A stretch of 6,430 nt of DNA, taken from Cyanobacteria bacterium UBA8156 (GTDB taxonomy: Bacteria; Cyanobacteriota; Cyanobacteriia; Pseudanabaenales; Pseudanabaenaceae). Positions 1 through 6,430 of the stretch are shown one piece after another. The position numbers and the translations under genes are program-made. Location: positions 1,231 through 7,660 of the forward strand of contig DMPD01000233.1 in assembly GCA_003456125.1 (NCBI GenBank), written 5' to 3'. Position 1 is the stretch's first letter. Each line of letters opens with the position of its first letter. Under the pieces are notes generated by a model that saw nothing but the letters and a program-made list of their open reading frames with translations, did not search any database and was not told the origin of the DNA.

Positions 1-182
1 CCCTGGCGGGCCAGTTGTCCCAGCTCATTGGCCTGCGGCGGGTGTTCTTGGGGGCCGCGGGTTTGTCCGCGATCGCCCTCGTGTCCTTTTTGACCCTCAG
101 TACCGCCACCGTGCGCACATCGGTGCAATTTGCCTTGGGGCAGGGGCGCGACTCGTACGCGCTCCGAGAAGACCCCGTTTGA
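1..182 (+). CDS. C-terminal end of a membrane protein, probably MFS transporter (partial)
   Basis: Reading codons from base 3 gives 59 residues ending at TGA (180-182); the 5' part lies outside the window. The fragment begins LAGQLSQLIGLRRVFLGAAG, continues as one hydrophobic segment of about 20 residues, and ends in a short polar tail (QGRDSYALREDPV). The pattern GQLxxxxGLRRVFL just before a last membrane helix resembles the loop before TM12 of 12-helix Major Facilitator Superfamily transporters, so a proton-coupled efflux or uptake carrier of the inner membrane is the best guess. No substrate can be inferred from so short a piece, and another polytopic membrane protein is possible. A HIP1 octamer (69-76) lies inside the frame. 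The stop codon is only 6 bases from the convergent nrdR stop, and I see no terminator hairpin between them. Confidence 0.5.
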   Translation, partial: LAGQLSQLIGLRRVFLGAAGLSAIALVSFLTLSTATVRTSVQFALGQGRDSYALREDPV

Positions 183-188
183 GCGGTG

Positions 189-734
189 TTAGGGGCGATC
201 GCTTGGGGCTGTTTCCTGCCACTGAGATGGGGGTAGAGATGGGGGGGGATACGCCACCTCACCACTGTGTCCAGGGATTCCCGGCACGGGGTTCACCTGG
301 TGCAAAGCTGCGGCAAAATCCTGCAAGCCTTGAAACTGACGATACACCGAAGCAAACCGTACCCAAGCCACTTCGTTGACAGGACGCAGTCGCGCCAACA
401 CCGCTTCGCCAATTTCCCGACTTTCAATGGGGCGATCGCGCTGCAACTGGAACTGTGCTTCCAGGTCTTCTACCATGGCTTCGATCGTTTCCAGACTCAC
501 GCCGGTTTTTTCACAGGCACGGACAATGCCCCGCATCACCTTCGAGCGATCGAACGACTCGTGGCTCCCGTCTCGCTTCACCACCGTAATCGGAATAAAC
601 TCAATGCGTTCATAGGTCGTAAACCGCCGCCGACACTGCAAACACTCGCGTCGCCGCCGCACGCTCTGCCCCTCCTCCGCAGAACGCGATTCCAAAACAC
701 GGCTTTCGTGGTGCTGGCAATACGGACAATGCAT
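189..734 (-). CDS. nrdR: Transcriptional repressor NrdR
   Basis: NrdR is a cytoplasmic repressor that senses ATP/dATP and binds NrdR boxes upstream of ribonucleotide reductase genes, matching dNTP synthesis to need. The 181-residue product starts [17 protein letters not shown]. Its N-terminal zinc ribbon has cysteines at 3, 6, 31 and 34 and the conserved [17 protein letters not shown] stretch. The ATP-cone domain spans about residues 48-138 and includes [16 protein letters not shown] and the [16 protein letters not shown] block. The start ATG is fixed by MxCPxC, which begins nearly all NrdR proteins; there is no strong Shine-Dalgarno. The family is usually about 150-170 residues, and the last ~35 residues here are a Pro/Ser-rich tail of no recognisable domain. 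No NrdR box or reductase gene is evident in the window. The gene lies 46 bases downstream of the cyAbrB gene on the same strand, so they may be co-transcribed. Confidence 0.97.
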   Translation of the reverse strand: MHCPYCQHHESRVLESRSAEEGQSVRRRRECLQCRRRFTTYERIEFIPITVVKRDGSHESFDRSKVMRGIVRACEKTGVSLETIEAMVEDLEAQFQLQRDRPIESREIGEAVLARLRPVNEVAWVRFASVYRQFQGLQDFAAALHQVNPVPGIPGHSGEVAYPPPSLPPSQWQETAPSDRP

Positions 735-780
735 GGGGCCACCGGCAGGCTACAGCGAAAAGGGGATTTGACCAACCGTC

Positions 781-1440
781 TCAACCAAGGGCTTCCCCGC
801 CATCCAGTTGATTCAGACGAATGTGTTTGTAGCCCAACTTAATTTCAAATTCATCCCCTGGCTCCAAACCCATCATTTGGGTATAGGCCACACCAATCAC
901 AATTTGCCCGTTCTTGTGCACCGTCACCCGATTTGCCGGTTCGCGGCCCCGGCGATCGCGTTGGGTTTTCGGATCGAGGATATGGCCCCGCGCTTCGACT
1001 TGCGCTTGATAGAAATCGACCAAGTTGGCTTTTTCATGGCTCCCACTTGGACTTTTGGCGCGGGACAAATAGCCACACCGCCGGGCTTGTTCGCGGATTG
1101 GCAAATGCCCGCACTCCTTCAGTTTCTGCAGCAGGGCCCGACCGGTCAAGGGTTTGAGGACTTCCAACCCTTGTTCCGAGTGACGCCGAGAGATCGGGCG
1201 GCCCATCTGGCGGTTGAGATTCAAGACCGTAGCTTGTGTGCCGTTGCTTGGTTCATCGTTTTCTGCAGCATCGTCATCGATGGAATCGACGTCTTGATTG
1301 GGAACAACATCGGCATTCTTTGCCAGCAACTCTGGCGATTCTATCTCGATCAAGCTGTCCGTTGCCGAGGAATTTGTCGATTCAAGGGGTGCCTTGGCTT
1401 TGGTGCGTCCTCGTGATGCTGTATTTTTCAGCGGAGCCAT
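781..1440 (-). CDS. cyAbrB-type AbrB family transcriptional regulator with long N-terminal extension
   Basis: The C-terminal ~120 residues match the cyanobacterial AbrB family (Synechocystis Sll0359/Sll0822 type). This family binds DNA broadly and affects carbon/nitrogen balance, hydrogenase and cell-division gene expression. Visible family blocks are PLTGRALLQKLKECGHLP (about residues 97-114), a middle helix region with CGY (122-124), the RGRE element (164-167), and a C-terminal swapped-hairpin AbrB domain (about 171-211) with VHKNGQIVIGVAYTQMMGL and PGDEFEIKLGYKHIRL. Placing the AbrB DNA-binding fold at the C-terminus is typical of cyanobacteria. Typical members are only about 120-140 residues; here residues 1-95 are an extra Ser/Asp/Glu-rich, probably disordered segment with a basic start (KNTASRGRTKAK) and an acidic centre (DSIDDDAAENDEP). 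No Shine-Dalgarno supports either the ATG at 1440 or the internal Met79 (1206), so the true start is uncertain. The opposite strand is also open here, but only this frame gives a recognisable protein. Confidence 0.9.
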   Translation of the reverse strand: MAPLKNTASRGRTKAKAPLESTNSSATDSLIEIESPELLAKNADVVPNQDVDSIDDDAAENDEPSNGTQATVLNLNRQMGRPISRRHSEQGLEVLKPLTGRALLQKLKECGHLPIREQARRCGYLSRAKSPSGSHEKANLVDFYQAQVEARGHILDPKTQRDRRGREPANRVTVHKNGQIVIGVAYTQMMGLEPGDEFEIKLGYKHIRLNQLDGGEALG

Positions 1441-1631
1441 AATTTTCGGTATTGGATTTTGTTTTATCTTACCGGAATTGGTCTCAATGGGAACACCGAG
1501 ATAGTAAGAATGGCATTTTTGCTGAGAGACTTGTTGTTTTTTCGTCGTGTTAGCGGCAAATTCTTTTTATCATCAAGGGAGGGAATGCAGTCCCGCTACC
1601 GGCGGCAATTTCACGGCGGACTCCTGTAGCA
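1441..1631. promoter_or_regulatory. Divergent intergenic region between cyAbrB and the M23 peptidase
   Basis: This 191-base, comparatively AT-rich region separates two divergently transcribed genes and must hold both promoters. T-rich runs at about 1535-1545 and 1560-1570 could contribute -10 elements on the + strand, and TAAGAT/TACTAT-like hexamers occur on the - strand, but I found no well-spaced -35/-10 pair that I would name. It contains a 14-nt imperfect palindrome GGGAATGCAGTCCC (1581-1594) and a small hairpin ATTG-gtct-CAAT (about 1477-1488), either of which could be an operator. Assigning the region as promoter-bearing is inference from gene orientation. Confidence 0.5.
1585..1629 (+). 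other. Possible 14-codon leader ORF upstream of the M23 peptidase gene
   Basis: ATG at 1585 is directly preceded by the purine run AAGGGAGGGA (1575-1584), the best Shine-Dalgarno-like sequence in this intergenic region. It opens a 14-codon frame (MQSRYRRQFHGGLL) ending at TAG 1627-1629, two bases before the ATG at 1632 chosen for the downstream gene, in a different frame. The arrangement would allow translational coupling of the peptidase, whose own start has no clear Shine-Dalgarno. The spacing from GGAGG to ATG is only 2 bases and the peptide is short, so chance is quite possible. Confidence 0.2.
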
Positions 1632-2789
1632 ATGGATGCTAAAATGCCGGCGATTCTGAGCAATCAATCCACTATGGTTTGGGCAATCGTCGTTTTGGGA
1701 TTGATCTGGAGCCTGCTGGGACTGCCGGCCACGGGCGACCCTTTGGACAATCTGCAAGAATACCAGCGGCTGTTGAAAACACAACAGGAGTTGTTGAATT
1801 ACCAAAAGCAACAACTCGATCGCCTAGCGGGCCCTGCGGCCAACCGTCTATCGGCTTTGCAGCAACGGGTACAGGCCACCGCAGCCCAAACGGCCGCCAA
1901 CCGCCAAAAACTCGCCCAAGCCCAAGCCCAACTCACAGCGGTGGAGCAACAATTGCAAGCTGCCGAATCAAAACTGGCGGCCCAACAGCAAGTTACCGTT
2001 CCCCGCCTGCGCTATTTGCAGCGCCATCCCCCCGAACGCTGGTGGATTGCCCTCCTCAGCAGCCGGGATGTGGAAGAATGGGCCCGCCGCCGCCGCCAAC
2101 TCCCCCGCCTCTACGATCGCGATCGCCAGCTGCTACAACAACTGCAAACCACGGTGTCCCTGGTCGAAAGGCAACGCCAACAAGTGGCGATCGCCCGCAA
2201 TGAACTGGCCTTAATCGATCAACAATTGGCCCACCAAAAAGCCGGTTATGAAGCCGAAAGTCAGGATCAGCAACGGGCGGTCGAACGCCTGCGCCGCGAT
2301 CGCCAAAGTTTGGAACTAGCCGAACAACGCCTGCAGGAGGACTCCCAAGCCATTACCCGCTACATCTTGGGCCGCAGCGGGAATCCCGCTGCCTTTGCCC
2401 CTGGCCCCGGCGGTTTGATTTACCCGATTGTAGCCCCCATCAGCAGCGGCTTTGGTTGGCGCATCCACCCCATTTTGGGCACCCAGCGGTTCCACGGTGG
2501 GGTTGATTTTGCCGCTGATTACGGCACCCCGATCTACGCTACCCACGCCGGCACTGTCATTTACGCCGACTGGTACGGCGGCTTCGGCAACACCGTCATC
2601 CTGGATCGGGGTGATGGCCTCACCACCCTCTACGCCCATGCCGAAGATTTGTTGGTACGGGAAGGCGACACCATACAAGCCGGCCAGGCGATCGCCACCG
2701 TCGGCTCTACCGGATTTTCGACGGGCCCCCACCTCCACTTTGAAGTCCGCATCGGCGGCGAACCCACGGATCCTATGGCTTACCTATAG
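1632..2789 (+). CDS. M23 family metallopeptidase with N-terminal coiled coil (EnvC/NlpD-like murein endopeptidase)
   Basis: The 385-residue protein is a predicted zinc endopeptidase that cleaves peptidoglycan cross-links in the periplasm. Residues about 16-33 (MVWAIVVLGLIWSLLGLP) form a hydrophobic signal peptide or anchor, with possible cleavage near residues 33-36. Residues about 37-245 are Gln/Ala/Arg-rich coiled coil of the kind found in EnvC-like cell-division proteins. The LytM/M23 domain spans about 264-385 and keeps every catalytic element: HGGVD (H288, D292), YAH (H336) and HLHFE (H367, H369). H288, D292 and H369 should bind zinc, so unlike E. coli EnvC it should be catalytically active. 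Start choice is uncertain: ATG at 1632, 1644 and 1674 are all in frame upstream of or within the hydrophobic segment, and none has a strong ribosome site. The gene is divergent from cyAbrB and convergent with the ATP synthase operon. Likely roles are septal murein splitting or wall remodelling; the specific substrate is not shown. Confidence 0.93.
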   Translation: MDAKMPAILSNQSTMVWAIVVLGLIWSLLGLPATGDPLDNLQEYQRLLKTQQELLNYQKQQLDRLAGPAANRLSALQQRVQATAAQTAANRQKLAQAQAQLTAVEQQLQAAESKLAAQQQVTVPRLRYLQRHPPERWWIALLSSRDVEEWARRRRQLPRLYDRDRQLLQQLQTTVSLVERQRQQVAIARNELALIDQQLAHQKAGYEAESQDQQRAVERLRRDRQSLELAEQRLQEDSQAITRYILGRSGNPAAFAPGPGGLIYPIVAPISSGFGWRIHPILGTQRFHGGVDFAADYGTPIYATHAGTVIYADWYGGFGNTVILDRGDGLTTLYAHAEDLLVREGDTIQAGQAIATVGSTGFSTGPHLHFEVRIGGEPTDPMAYL

Positions 2790-2825
2790 TCCTTTCGCAG
2801 AACTTTGCGGCGCTTTCCCCCAACC

Positions 2826-2846
2826 CCTTTCCCATGGCGGGAGAGG
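2826..2846. repeat. REP-like inverted repeat in the convergent intergenic region
   Basis: CCTTTCCC (2826-2833) and GGGAGAGG (2839-2846) form an 8-bp hairpin, with one T-G wobble, around the loop ATGGC. Together with its surroundings (CCCCCAACCCC before it, AGAGCTAGGAG after it) it closely resembles the dispersed 'CCCCTCTCCC...GGGAGAGGGG' intergenic repeat seen in many cyanobacterial genomes; that resemblance is from memory, not from a search. It lies 37 bases after the peptidase stop and has no T-tract on the + strand, so it is a poor intrinsic terminator, although it might stabilise the 3' end of the transcript. Confidence 0.5.
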
Positions 2847-2910
2847 AGAGCTAGGAGCCGTTGCAACTTCCTCGGAAACCGAAACCAACCAAGCAGGTAG
2901 CCACCCCATC

Positions 2911-2943
2911 CAAAAACAAAAGAGGCCCGAACGGGCCCCCTTT
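2911..2943 (-). terminator. Intrinsic terminator of the ATP synthase operon
   Basis: On the - strand, 21 bases after the atpA stop, an 11-bp stem forms from bases 2943-2933 (AAAGGGGGCCC) and 2928-2918 (GGGCCTCTTT) with the loop GTTC. The stem contains two G-U wobbles. It is followed by the T-rich run GTTTTTG (2917-2911). The core GGCCC/GGGCC is perfect. In the + direction the two wobbles become A-C mismatches and the following run is a weaker CCCTTTCTATTCT, so the element is oriented to end transcripts coming from atpA. Confidence 0.85.
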
Positions 2944-2963
2944 CTATTCTCAACAACCGCGAA

Positions 2964-4532
<1,569 letters not shown>

Positions 4533-5084
4533 CTAGACCGCTGCCAAAAGCTGGCTGCTGAGGTTGCGGAACTGACCCCGCAAACTGGCATCCAACACCT
4601 GCGACTCGACTTTGACCACAAACCCAGCGATGAGGGTCGGATCGAGCTGGATCGACATCTCGACATCGCTAGCCCCGGTCAAGGTCTTGAGCCGCTCCCG
4701 CAATTGATGGCTGCGATCCTCATCCAATGCAGAAGCGGCTGTGACCTCCGCCAAAGCAATGCCCCGCAACTTCCGAAACCGCACCAAGAAGCCTTCCAAC
4801 ATCTCGGTCAAAACGACAATCCGCTGCCGGTCTACCAACAACAGCAAAAACGTCTGGGTCAGGCCCTGCACCCGGCCCTGAAACACCGACTGCAGCAGCG
4901 CTTTCTTGGCCTCCGCCTTGACCACCGGGCTGCCCAAGACCCGCGCCAAATCCTGCTCGGCCGCCAAAACCGCCAAAATCCCGCGGGCATCCTCGGCTAC
5001 CGCATCGGTACAGTTTTGCTCCTGGGCCAAAGCCATCAAAGCCTCGGCGTACGGCTCCACCAACGTCGCTCCTACCTTCTTCAC
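4533..5084 (-). CDS. atpH: F1F0 ATP synthase subunit delta
   Basis: Delta (OSCP homologue) joins the top of the F1 head to the b/b' peripheral stalk. The 183-residue product has the typical N-terminal helical-bundle opening (VEPYAEALMALAQ, residues 9-21) and the C-terminal delta signature region around 141-163 (VEMSIQLDPTLIAGFVVKVE). Length is normal for the family. The start codon is GTG (5082-5084) overlapping the atpF stop as GTGA, which implies translational coupling. AAGGGGAG (5099-5092) lies 7 bases upstream and supports this start. Naming caution: the gene is called atpD in much cyanobacterial literature and atpH in the bacterial scheme used here, whereas atpH in the cyanobacterial/plastid scheme means subunit c. 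Confidence 0.97.
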   Translation of the reverse strand: MKKVGATLVEPYAEALMALAQEQNCTDAVAEDARGILAVLAAEQDLARVLGSPVVKAEAKKALLQSVFQGRVQGLTQTFLLLLVDRQRIVVLTEMLEGFLVRFRKLRGIALAEVTAASALDEDRSHQLRERLKTLTGASDVEMSIQLDPTLIAGFVVKVESQVLDASLRGQFRNLSSQLLAAV

Positions 5085-5644
5085 GAGTCCGCTCCCCTTT
5101 CCAACGCCGCAATGCTGCGATTCAACAGTTGATGCTGGGCTTCGGGGCTAACCCCTTGGGCCAAGCGGGCAGCTACCTGCACCAACGCCTGCTCTACGGC
5201 TTGCCGCCGCAGTTGCTCCCCTACCCGTCGCTGCTCGGAGGCAATCTCCCGCTCGGCTGCCTCCCGCAATCGGGCAATGTCGCGATCGACATCCGCCAAG
5301 ATCTCTTCCCGCGCCCGCTTGGCATCTTCGGTGGCCTGCGCCAACAATCGCTCGCATTCCACTTGCGTCTGTGCCAGCCTCTGTTGTTGCTCCGCCAACG
5401 CTCCCATGGCTCCCTGTTTGCGGGTCTCGGCATCGGCGATCGCCGTTTCAATGGCCTGGCGGCGCTGCTGCAGGATCTTCCCAACCAAACCGCGCCCAGC
5501 GTAGATCAACACGCCCAAGATGATGACAATGTTGACCAAATTGGTCTCGAAAAGGTCTGGATTGAGACCAAATCCCCGCTCCCCTGTTTCACCGGCGAGG
5601 TCACTGGCCAACACCGTCCCCAAATGTACCCAATGGCTGATCAT
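5081..5644 (-). CDS. atpF: F1F0 ATP synthase subunit b
   Basis: Subunit b pairs with b' to form the peripheral stalk that holds F1 static against the rotating c-ring. The 187-residue protein has the characteristic cyanobacterial/plastid N-terminus, with GFGLNPDLFETNLVNIVIIL (about 24-43) leading into a single membrane helix (about 32-51). A long charged coiled coil (about 58-175) rich in Gln, Ala, Glu and Arg follows. The ATG at 5644 is preceded by AAGGGA at about 7-base spacing. The gene starts 22 bases after the b' stop and overlaps delta by 4 bases. The first ~25 residues before the conserved GFGLN block are the short, variable leader usual in cyanobacterial b chains. Confidence 0.97.
   Translation of the reverse strand: MISHWVHLGTVLASDLAGETGERGFGLNPDLFETNLVNIVIILGVLIYAGRGLVGKILQQRRQAIETAIADAETRKQGAMGALAEQQQRLAQTQVECERLLAQATEDAKRAREEILADVDRDIARLREAAEREIASEQRRVGEQLRRQAVEQALVQVAARLAQGVSPEAQHQLLNRSIAALERGADS
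5092..5099 (-). promoter_or_regulatory. Ribosome binding site for the GTG start of delta
   Basis: The - strand sequence AAGGGGAG lies inside the end of atpF, 7 bases before GTG 5084. It supports the unusual start codon and the 4-base overlap. Confidence 0.65.
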
Positions 5645-5666
5645 CGTTTTTTCCCTTGTGTGCGGC

Positions 5667-6185
5667 TCATGCGTTCACCAAATCCCCCAGCAATTTCCGG
5701 AGAATTTGTTGGCTCAGGGCCTCCACTTCCGCGTTGAGAGCCACAGCGGTAGCTTGTCGCTGTTGCTCAATCTCAGCTTTGGCGGCATCCACCTTGGCTT
5801 GACCTTCCGCCATCGCCGCGGCAATTTGTTGATTCCGCAATTTGTTGGCTTCGGCCTGCGCATGCAACAACGTCTCTTGAGCGGCTTTGCGCGCAGCGGC
5901 CAATTCTTGCCCGTATTGCCGCACCAACCCCTCGGACTTGCTCAACCGCTCTTTGGCCTCGGCGAGGCTGCCCCGAATGTAGCTGTCTCGCTCGTCGATC
6001 GCCTGGGTCAGAGGCTTGAAAAAGGTGACGTTCAAAATAGCCACCAACAACAAGAACTGAATGGCCATCACCGGCAACGTGGCATCCAAATCGAACAGAC
6101 CACCGCTGCTCTTCTCTACAGCTTGCTCGGCTATCCGCTCGACGGCTAAGAGACTCCCTGCCAACGATCCGACCCAAGACCCCAT
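5667..6185 (-). CDS. atpG: F1F0 ATP synthase subunit b'
   Basis: The b' subunit is the second, diverged peripheral-stalk chain found in photosynthetic F-ATPases; it forms a heterodimer with b. From ATG 6185 the product is 172 residues. [10 protein letters not shown] (about 11-20) is followed by the hallmark [20 protein letters not shown] (about 28-47), a membrane helix to about residue 57, then [17 protein letters not shown] and a long coiled coil to the C-terminus ([13 protein letters not shown]). The frame is open to ATG 6227, 14 codons upstream (186 residues). I prefer 6185 because GGAG lies 5 bases before it and because M..W....LLAVE matches the N-terminus of other cyanobacterial b' chains. 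Some members start almost at FDFDATLP, so even this start is long. The gene is also called atpF2. Confidence 0.96.
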   Translation of the reverse strand: MGSWVGSLAGSLLAVERIAEQAVEKSSGGLFDLDATLPVMAIQFLLLVAILNVTFFKPLTQAIDERDSYIRGSLAEAKERLSKSEGLVRQYGQELAAARKAAQETLLHAQAEANKLRNQQIAAAMAEGQAKVDAAKAEIEQQRQATAVALNAEVEALSQQILRKLLGDLVNA

Positions 6186-6190
6186 GGATT

Positions 6191-6194
6191 CTCC
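6191..6194 (-). promoter_or_regulatory. Ribosome binding site favouring the 6185 start of b'
   Basis: The - strand reads TTTTCGGAGAATCC before ATG 6185: GGAG at 5-base spacing. The alternative ATG at 6227 has only GAGG motifs at 3 and 9 bases, so it is possible but less well placed. Confidence 0.55.
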
Positions 6195-6298
6195 GAAAAT
6201 ACCTATCACAATCCCTGTCAATGTCATACGGCCTCAGCCTCAATTTCGCCCCAGTCTCGCCCCGTTCTGTGTCACAATCTTTGCCCCTCGCTTTCGCC

Positions 6299-6368
6299 CT
6301 TTGGAGTGTTCTTTGCAGTGATTCTTTGCAATAACTCTTTGCAGTGGCTCTTTGCGGTTGCCCTTTGC
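6299..6368. repeat. 13-nt tandem repeat array (CTTTGC core)
   Basis: Five successive units start at 6299 (diverged CTTTGGAGTGTT, 12 nt), 6311 (CTTTGCAGTGATT), 6324 (CTTTGCAATAACT), 6337 (CTTTGCAGTGGCT) and 6350 (CTTTGCGGTTGCC). A last partial unit CTTTGC begins at 6363. The spacing is 12 then 13, 13, 13, 13 bases. On the transcribed (-) strand the core reads GCAAAG. A 13-base period does not keep reading frame, which argues for non-coding sequence. Confidence 0.85.
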
Positions 6369-6381
6369 GCTTTTGCCTGGC

Positions 6382-6430
6382 TTGGCTCTGCTCATTCTGG
6401 CTCTGCGTATCTTGGCTCTGCGCATCTTGG
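6382..6430. repeat. 15-nt tandem repeat array (TTGGCTCTGCGYATC), running off the window
   Basis: Three full units lie at 6382-6396 (TTGGCTCTGCTCATT), 6397-6411 (CTGGCTCTGCGTATC) and 6412-6426 (TTGGCTCTGCGCATC). A fourth begins TTGG at 6427 and is cut by the window end. The core CTCTGC (GCAGAG in the transcript) is one base different from the core of the neighbouring 13-nt array, suggesting a common origin by slippage and divergence. Confidence 0.85.

Larger units (their letters stand above)
6186..6430. other. Spacer upstream of b', probably between the c-subunit gene and b'
   Basis: About 245 bases at the window edge hold no convincing gene. Bases 6186-6298 are unremarkable spacer and untranslated leader; 6299-6430 are tandem repeats. 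In cyanobacterial clusters the c-subunit gene precedes b', but no c-subunit coding sequence (hairpin helices with the conserved acidic residue) is readable here, so its end must lie beyond base 6430 if it is present. A - strand open frame (6425-6240) encodes only a repetitive Arg/Lys-rich peptide and is not called. Confidence 0.6.

Noticed and set aside
735..780. Terminator or regulatory hairpin between cyAbrB and nrdR
   Set aside because: The 46-base spacer shows no stem followed by a T-run and no NrdR-box-like palindrome.
267..842. A 191-codon + strand open frame antisense to nrdR
   Set aside because: The CxxC zinc ribbon and ATP cone are on the - strand. The + frame runs through both nrdR and the nrdR/cyAbrB spacer and looks random.
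808..1416. A 202-codon + strand open frame antisense to the cyAbrB gene
   Set aside because: The - strand frame carries unmistakable cyAbrB blocks; the + frame has no recognisable domain and no ribosome site.
1441..1560. Sigma-70-type promoters for cyAbrB and the peptidase
   Set aside because: Individual hexamers resembling -10 boxes occur on both strands, but none has a matching -35 at 16-18 bases, so no specific promoter is called.
6240..6425. A 61-codon - strand open frame with an Arg/Lys-rich peptide over the repeat array
   Set aside because: The 15-nt repeats are in phase but the 13-nt repeats are not, there is no ribosome site, and the peptide is only a reflection of the low-complexity DNA. 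It could be reconsidered if a longer upstream frame reads into it.
6299..6430. CRISPR array
   Set aside because: Units are 13-15 bases, head-to-tail, without unique spacers; CRISPR repeats are longer and separated by non-repeating spacers.

Overview
The window looks like a stretch of chromosome from a cyanobacterium of moderately high GC content. Four things point there: eleven exact copies of the HIP1 octamer GCGATCGC; a plant/cyanobacterial-type ATP synthase cluster with separate b and b' genes; a cyAbrB-type regulator whose AbrB domain is at the C-terminus; and a REP-like inverted repeat of a kind common in cyanobacteria. The genus cannot be fixed from this sequence.

Layout. Bases 1-182 (+) hold the last 59 codons of a membrane protein, probably an MFS transporter. 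It runs tail to tail into nrdR (189-734, -), the zinc-ribbon/ATP-cone repressor of ribonucleotide reductase genes. Upstream of nrdR on the same strand is a cyAbrB regulator (781-1440, -) with an unusually long acidic N-terminal extension. A 191-base divergent intergenic region (1441-1631) separates it from an exported or membrane-anchored coiled-coil M23 endopeptidase (1632-2789, +). This region contains a 14-nt imperfect palindrome overlapping a possible 14-codon leader ORF. The peptidase gene converges on the ATP synthase cluster. The 174 bases between them carry a REP-like hairpin and a well-formed terminator for the ATP synthase transcript.

The ATP synthase genes are all on the - strand and are transcribed from high to low coordinates: b' (atpG, 6185-5667), b (atpF, 5644-5081), delta (4-base GTGA overlap with b, 5084-4533) and alpha (atpA, 4481-2964). 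They encode the peripheral stalk (b, b', delta) and one of the F1 head subunits. The order matches the usual cyanobacterial cluster, but the gamma gene (atpC) that normally follows atpA is absent; a terminator and a convergent gene stand there instead. Upstream of b', bases 6299-6430 are a low-complexity array of 13- and 15-nt tandem repeats built on a CTYTGC core (GCARAG in the transcript). It lies where the c-subunit/b' spacer should be and continues past the window edge.

Most of the window is ordinary housekeeping sequence, and I see no clear new multi-gene system. The points most worth a second look are the repeat array inside the ATP synthase operon, the loss of atpC from the cluster, and the long N-terminal extension on the cyAbrB protein.
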